This document shows positions 56,886-64,000 of a stretch of DNA of 64,000 bases, in pieces. The position numbers and the translations under genes are program-made. This DNA comes from Anastatus disparis. Lineage: Eukaryota > Arthropoda > Insecta > Hymenoptera > Eupelmidae. Positions within the stretch are counted from its first letter, which is position 1. The number at the start of each line of letters is the position of its first letter. Below the pieces are notes generated by a model, which saw nothing but the letters and a program-made list of their open reading frames with translations, made no database searches and was not told where the DNA came from. Location of the stretch: assembly GCA_017163975.1 (NCBI GenBank), contig JAFFSR010000301.1, positions 3,501,001-3,565,000 on the forward strand. The letters run 5' to 3'.

Positions 56886-56965
56886 TCAGGGCTGGTCTAA
56901 CACTACCTGGGGCCCGGGGCTACAAAATCATGGGGGCCATCATGATCATGAAATGAGGGTGCTAT
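56886..56965 (+). mobile_element. Possible end of a hAT-like element
   Basis: CAGGGCTGGTCTAACACTAC followed by GGGGCCCGGGGC and GGGGGCCATCATGA. CAGGG starts with GGGGCC-rich subterminal sequence are common in hAT elements. I could not find a matching right end, so this is tentative. Confidence 0.35.
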
Positions 56966-57581
56966 TTCATTATAAATTAAGAAAAATGGGCATATCTTCA
57001 TATAGAATTTTATAATTTTTTATATGTATAAATAATAATTTTTTGAATTCCTATTAATAATTTACAAAAAAATTATTGCTTACATAAATAAAAGTAAATA
57101 CAAAATTATAAAAGATATAAAAAAAAGTACGAAGTTATTAGATTAATACTTTAAATTTTTTATACTTTATGATTTAGGATATGTAAAATACATTTCAATG
57201 ATTATTGAAAGTGTAGAATTATAAATATAGTATTTATTGTTACTTTATTAATTTTATGAAATAATTATGAAATATAATATTCTTATTTTTATAAAAAAAT
57301 AATAAAAAATAAATTCAAAGAATTATAAAATAATTAAAAGAATTGATAACTTTGAATATAGAAATGAATATTTTAATTTAATATTAAAATTATTTTCTAA
57401 ACAAAAAAGTTTCCATATTTTTAATAAATGTGATGATAAGTAGATTACAATTATAAAATATAAAATTCATTATACCGATATCTTAATAAGTGAAGAAATA
57501 CATGTAAAGCTAGGACTTTTAACATTGAAAAAAATTCGAGTTTTTTCTAGTATTATTAAAAAAATCCTATTATTGTGTAAT
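56966..57581. other. Very AT-rich region, nothing recognised
   Basis: Low-complexity A/T-rich sequence up to the microsatellite; no coding signal. Confidence 0.5.
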
Positions 57582-59795
<2,214 letters not shown>

Positions 59796-60197
59796 ATGGT
59801 GGTAAAAAACGGGAAATCTGCCTAAACCAGACCTTCAGCAACAGGATCCACGCCCGCCGTGCGATTCCGCAATGCGTTATCGCCGTGCAGGAGGGGATCC
59901 TGCCACCGGTGTGACGGGTTCCTGAGTGCACGTCAGCCCCGACTGTAAAATGGCCCTCCATTTCACATCCAGGGCATCAGAGTCCCAGGGGACCGTCTAA
60001 CCCCCTGTCCCTTTGACCGCGTGACGATTGCAAGAAGATGTAATCGTCACGCGGGCAAAAGGCCAGTAACATCCACCTCGTGACCTTTATTCCACCCCGG
60101 CACTTAGGCCTTCTCGGCATTACTTCAGGGTGGGGTCACCAATACGCCGCAGCGCCTCCATTATTGAGTCTAATTCTCAGTTCTCAATCTTCTTCAG
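59796..60197 (-). other. 3'UTR-like sequence after ORF1
   Basis: Follows the ORF1 stop. In sense orientation it contains a short frame MEALRRIGDPTLK-stop, then AGTGCCGGGGTGGAATAAAG, an inverted pair CGTGACGATTACATC / GATTGCAAGAAGATG-ATCGTCACGCGG with CGTGACGATTG, and ends in poly(A). There is no ORF2 between ORF1 and this region, so ORF1 is joined directly to the 3' terminus. Confidence 0.65.
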
Positions 60198-61766
60198 CTA
60201 GACTTCTCTCTTTCGGGAATTTCTAAGGGTCTCCCAGCTCTTCCTCTTTTCTTCTTCTAGGGCTCTCCTGAATATCTTGCATGCTCCGCTACCAGCCACG
60301 TGTTTTACAGCTTCGCCATCAGAACCTTGCTGCCGGCACAAGAAGCAGCAGGCATCATTGACACATGCCGCTCTTGTGTGGCCTGCTTCTCCGCACTTAA
60401 AACAGTTCGCCGATCTGTCGGGTCCCTGGCACTGTTCCTGTCTGTGTCCAAAGTTCAGACATCTATGACATCTTGTTACCATTGTTCTCCGTTCCACCCT
60501 GCAATTCACAAATCCAATTTGGATTCGTCCTTTATTCAAGAGATTTCTTGCCTCTGTCTCTTCGAGAACAATGACAGCCATCTTAGACCCGAATTTGCTT
60601 GGTCCTAGGATCAATACCTTTCTAGTACCTGGCTCGGAGCCCAGGACTCTGCTTAATGCTTCCTGTACTTCGGACTCTGTTGACATCTGGTCAAGATCCC
60701 GAATTTCAATAGTTCTTTTCCGCTCAGCCATGCTTACGGTTCCTAGACCCTTTACTGCATTTTTCACATTGTCAGTAAAGGCCTTTTTATCCGACTCTTT
60801 TGAGACCTGGATTATGAGGTTTCCCTTAGTTGTGGATCTTACACTTAATACTTCCGTACCACTATCCTGCGGCTTTACTTCCGTGCGAAGCTTCCCAAGA
60901 ACGTCTGCATATGTAGACCCCTGTGAGATCTTTACCACCACCGCTTCTTTCTTCCTAGTACCTGATTTCGCGGCTGAAGGGCGCACTTGACTGGATGGCG
61001 CAGTCTGCGGAAGAGACTGCGTATTTGCAGCCTCAAGCGTCACTTTGTTCTTCTTTTTTTTAGTATGCCGTCCATCCTCCGGGCTGTTACTAGCGCTGCC
61101 TCGGTCCCTTTTGAAACCAGTGCACGCCAGCACTGTGTCCCTCAGAACCTCAGCATGCATTCGCCTCCGCCCTATTTTCCTCTGCATATGCTGATCATAA
61201 ATTTGATCCACCGTGTCCTTGAGTACATTCGCTTTATTCCTAACCTTTTCTTGCTGGTCAACGGCATGCTTCAGGTGAACCTGCATCCTTTCCACGGCAC
61301 TTTGAATCTTCAGATTCGTGTTTTTTTTCAAAGCTTCCTGCATCATTTTCACTTCCTTCTTCATTTCCTCTATCAGAAGATCTTGGTTCCTCGTTGCTTC
61401 CAAAAACTCATCTAAATCTGTCAGCACAGCGTTCTGCTCAAAACCTGACGCGTCACTATAAGCACTTTTCGCGCTTCTAATGCTAGCAATACTGCTCTGG
61501 CTACCGCTTCGTACCCTCGGTACGTGCAAATTAGATGTTGCCTGTTTTTCCTGCGAGGTTGTCTCCTCTAGCCTTTCAGTAGATCTGATTGCCGCCGAGG
61601 CCTGGTTTCCCATCCCCGAGGCAATATGGTCAACGTGAATTTGGCCTCCCCCAGAATCCATGAGGCCGGCTCCGCCCACCGAGGCTTTCACTCGATCGGA
61701 AGCGGAGGTGAGATTTCCCTGTGCAGGGGTACTCACCTGGGGTATTACTGTATTTAAATCCGACAT
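60198..61766 (-). CDS. ORF1 gag-like protein of an R1-type non-LTR retrotransposon (522 aa)
   Basis: Open from the ATG at 61,766 (MSDLNTVIPQVSTPAQGNLT). Ser/Thr-rich N-terminus, a coiled-coil-like segment around residues 115-190 (LIEEMKKEVKMMQEALKKNT), basic linkers (KKKKNK), an RRM-like/gag core (ISQGSTYADVLGKLRTEVKP, TIEIRDLDQMSTESEVQEAL), then zinc knuckles: CHRCLNFGHRQEQC (433-446), CFKCGEAGHTRAAC (455-468) and a third CFLC-H-C (474-496). Two perfect CCHC knuckles plus a modified third are typical of R1/TRAS-clade ORF1. It binds element RNA in the RNP. Less AT-rich than surroundings, fully open, so relatively young. Unusually, it lies downstream of the RT on the same strand. Confidence 0.9.
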   Translation of the reverse strand: MSDLNTVIPQVSTPAQGNLTSASDRVKASVGGAGLMDSGGGQIHVDHIASGMGNQASAAIRSTERLEETTSQEKQATSNLHVPRVRSGSQSSIASIRSAKSAYSDASGFEQNAVLTDLDEFLEATRNQDLLIEEMKKEVKMMQEALKKNTNLKIQSAVERMQVHLKHAVDQQEKVRNKANVLKDTVDQIYDQHMQRKIGRRRMHAEVLRDTVLACTGFKRDRGSASNSPEDGRHTKKKKNKVTLEAANTQSLPQTAPSSQVRPSAAKSGTRKKEAVVVKISQGSTYADVLGKLRTEVKPQDSGTEVLSVRSTTKGNLIIQVSKESDKKAFTDNVKNAVKGLGTVSMAERKRTIEIRDLDQMSTESEVQEALSRVLGSEPGTRKVLILGPSKFGSKMAVIVLEETEARNLLNKGRIQIGFVNCRVERRTMVTRCHRCLNFGHRQEQCQGPDRSANCFKCGEAGHTRAACVNDACCFLCRQQGSDGEAVKHVAGSGACKIFRRALEEEKRKSWETLRNSRKREV

Positions 61767-61906
61767 CTTCCATAAAAGTGGTGAATTTAGTCAGGGGACC
61801 ACCCCTATCTTGTAACCCAAAGCGGGACCCTTACAGGGTAACTACCATCCGGGCCAGATAGTCCCTGGTTTTTTTGCGAGGTTATTTCTCCTCGGGTCAT
61901 TACTTC
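61767..61906 (-). other. Junction between RT fragment and ORF1, 5'UTR-like
   Basis: In sense orientation: after the RT stop, GAAGTAATGACCCGAGGAGA, AACCTCGCAAAAAAACCAGG, then GGTAGTTACCCTGTAAGGGT and CCCCTGACTAAATTCACCAC before ORF1. The A7 followed by CCAGGGACTATCTGGCCC could be the end of one element and the start of another, but the expected RT-element 3'UTR is missing. Confidence 0.5.
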
Positions 61907-64000
61907 CTATTTGCCGTCATCGTTATAGCATTGCTGCAAAGAGCATTGATGCGACGATGACGCCCAGGAGCGGTTGGGCAATGCCCGGAACCTGGAAGAC
62001 AACACTTGCTCAAGGGGCCTCCTCAAGCCGACTCCCTCAAGCCGACTCCCTCCGTCATCTGTGTCAATCCTTTGTTGCCACATGTCCATGGTCGTAGTTC
62101 TTTCTTCGTCCGCTATTCTAACTTTGGCGATGACCTCACCGGTCTCTTCAGCATTACGTCTCCTTTCATAAATTTTCTTTCGTTCCAGTGCGAGCAGGTC
62201 TACTGGGATGGTTCCTGCAATGGCTAATACTGCTGGTTCTGATACGGAACGGTATGCGCTGCACACTCTGAGAGCAGCCCTGCGTTGCACCCTGGCTATT
62301 CTTTTCCGATGAAACTCTTTTTGCAGTGTCTCTCCCCATATATCCGCACCGTACAGGAGTATTGAGTTGGTGACTGACATCAGTAGTTTCCTCTTGCTGG
62401 CACTTGGGCCACCGATGTTCCTCATAAGGCGGCTAAGCGATTGTGTGACCGCTAACGCCTTATCTGCTCCTCTTCTAATATGTTCTCCAAAGTTCATTTT
62501 AGAATCTATAGTGAATCCTAAGTATTTGATGTTCTTTTTGGTCTCGATGACAAGGTCTTCGATGTGCATCTCTTGTATGTTATTGAAAGTTCCCTGTTGT
62601 TTTTTCGTTAGGAATATCAGGTCGGTCTTTTCTGTCGCAAGCGAAAGCCCGTGATCGTCAAGCCACTCTTTCAAAATCCGCATAGCGCTTGACAACTTGT
62701 CTTGAATCTCCTCTTTATTCTTTCCAGTGATGACGATAGCTATATCATCAGCGTATCCTATTAGATAGCATCCGTCGGGCAGGTCCAGTCTTAGAATATC
62801 GTCATACGATATGTTCCATAGCTCTGGTCCCAGAATCGACCCTTGTGCAACTCCTGCTGACACTCTTTTAGCTCTTGGTCCATCCATGGTTTCATACAGG
62901 AGCAGTCTTTCACTAAGGTAGCTCTCCATCATGCGAAGTATGTAAGGGGGAACCTTGAATTTTCTTTTCAGAGTGTTTATAATGTTTTCCCATCTAGCTG
63001 AGTTAAAAGCGTTTTTGACGTCAATGGTAGCCAGCAGGATAATCTCTTTCGAGTGTTGATTCTTCTTTTGCTCCATCCGAAACGTTTCTCTTAGGATGGA
63101 GATCGCATCAGCAGTTGACCTGCCCCTTCGGAACCCAAATTGTTTATTGGATAGGTCTCCACCGGCCTTCACCGCTGCCTGAAGTCTCGGTCTTAGAAGT
63201 TTTTCTAGCACCTTGCCAGCAGTGTCCAACATGCACAGAGGTCGATTTCCTGATGCGCTGTTGGGATCTCCTTTTCCTTTGTCAATGAGAACTAGTTTCT
63301 GTTTTTTCCATCTCTTTGGGAAGGTCCCAGTTTTTAGGCATGCGTTGTACATGCGCAATAATACCGAGGGAGCAATTTCTGCAACTAGTTTAAGAATTTC
63401 CGAAGGAATACCATCTGGTCCTGGCGCTTTTTGGTTCTTCATGGATCGCACTGCTGTTACCAATTTTTTTTCAGTGAATAAAGGTATTTCGTCAATCTGA
63501 ACATCTATTTGTTGTATTTGTCTCTCTTCCTGGTCTGGAAACAGTGCTTCGACTATACTCTCCATCACCTTGGCATCTCGTGGCGGTGGTTTTGCGTACT
63601 TGCCGAGTTTCTTTAATACCATTTTGTACCCTAGGCCCCACGGGTCGTTATCTACTTCGTCACAGAGTGTTCTCCAATGCGATCTTTTGCTCTTTTTGAT
63701 AGCTAGGCTAAGATTTTTTCTTGCTGCTTGTTCTTCGTTTTTGCGTCTGTTCATTTCAGACAAGTCATTTTTCTTTTTTGCTCTTTGTGTCCTCCTCCGT
63801 AGGCGCTGACACACTCTCCTAAGGTCCGCTATTTCTTCATTCCACCAGTAGGCAGGGGCTCTTCCTTTTTGTCAGCCTTTCTTGGCATTGACGTTGCGCA
63901 TGCATGCTCTATGAGTTTCATGGTTGCCTCTACTAGTTGTTCCGCGTCTTCCACTCTCTTTGTTGGAAGTCCTGCCAGAGCTCTTTCTCCTCGTTGTATG
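61907..64000 (-). pseudogene. ORF2 reverse transcriptase of an R1-type non-LTR retrotransposon, partial
   Basis: Open for 635 codons from 63,814, but homologous sequence continues to the window edge in another frame (EDAEQLVEATMKLIEHACA; then GRAPAYWWNEEIADLRR just before the ATG), so there is a one-base frameshift near 63,865 and the endonuclease lies outside the window. RT motifs: KAPGPDGIPSEILK (129-142), RPLCMLDTAGKVLEKLL (191-207), QFGFRRGRSTADAI (225-238), TIDVKNAFNSA (263-273), GVAQGSILGPELWN (321-334) and YADD (354-357), then LATEKTDLIFLTKK and IKYLGFTIDSKMNF. The catalytic Asp residues are present. The C-terminus after MDMWQQRIDTDD departs from the family: the usual Cys-rich domain is missing and a 14-bp direct duplication (CAAGCCGACTCCCT) sits at the break, so the 3' end is truncated. 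Confidence 0.9.

Noticed and set aside
60277..63809. Plus-strand ORFs opposite the gag and RT genes (up to 142 codons)
   Set aside because: Antisense shadows of the well-supported minus-strand retrotransposon frames.

Overview
This is a gene-poor, very AT-rich stretch of a eukaryotic nuclear genome. It is probably an insect and possibly a hymenopteran, but that is an inference from the transposon types; nothing here fixes the species. I found no intact single-copy host gene, tRNA, rRNA or CRISPR array. Almost everything explainable is a nest of transposable elements and tandem repeats, most of them decayed.

Layout. 1-2.4 kb: a ~200-bp satellite running off the left edge. 2.4-7.5 kb: AT-rich DNA with nothing recognisable. 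7.5-15.0 kb: two large blocks of TTTCATGAAA-type repeats ending in CCCACACAGCATGAAA-like termini; the second contains eight copies of a 281-bp tandem repeat. 15.0-19.4 kb: a giant foldback element carrying a decayed piece of the RNA polymerase III largest subunit (POLR3A/RPC1) and a second foldback. 19.57-27.50 kb: a 7.9-kb element with ~770-bp terminal inverted repeats and a TAA duplication, containing a broken DDE_1 (pogo/jerky-like) transposase. Its ends resemble those of four ~0.33-0.67-kb foldbacks elsewhere in the window. 27.6-35.6 kb: more nested foldbacks and TTAA-flanked MITEs. 35.7-40.5 kb: a palindromic Tc1/mariner-like element whose transposase is split by a TA-flanked foldback. 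40.6-41.35 kb: a second decayed copy of the DDE_1 transposase. 41.4-46.7 kb: MITEs, Helitron-end-like fragments and foldbacks sitting in (TA)n. 46.97-53.0 kb: a decayed Helitron with an intact Ulp1-like protease ORF, a Rep (HUH) region and a PIF1-type helicase. 53.1-55.9 kb: a 29-bp minisatellite and a GGCCCAA array with a ~301-bp higher-order period. 57.58-59.77 kb: AAT/GAT microsatellite with 657 uninterrupted GAT units. 59.77-64.0 kb: R1-like non-LTR retrotransposon sequence on the minus strand, with an open gag-like ORF1 placed downstream of a broken reverse transcriptase.

How it fits together. Each layer of the nest can be ordered by which element interrupts which, and several insertions can be undone exactly because the interrupted reading frame, tandem repeat or palindrome arm shows the empty site. 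The strongest leads are: (i) a foldback family with 3-bp TWA duplications and a candidate autonomous parent; (ii) capture of a POLR3A fragment by a foldback element; (iii) several TTAA-flanked MITE families; (iv) the RT-then-gag order at the right end.
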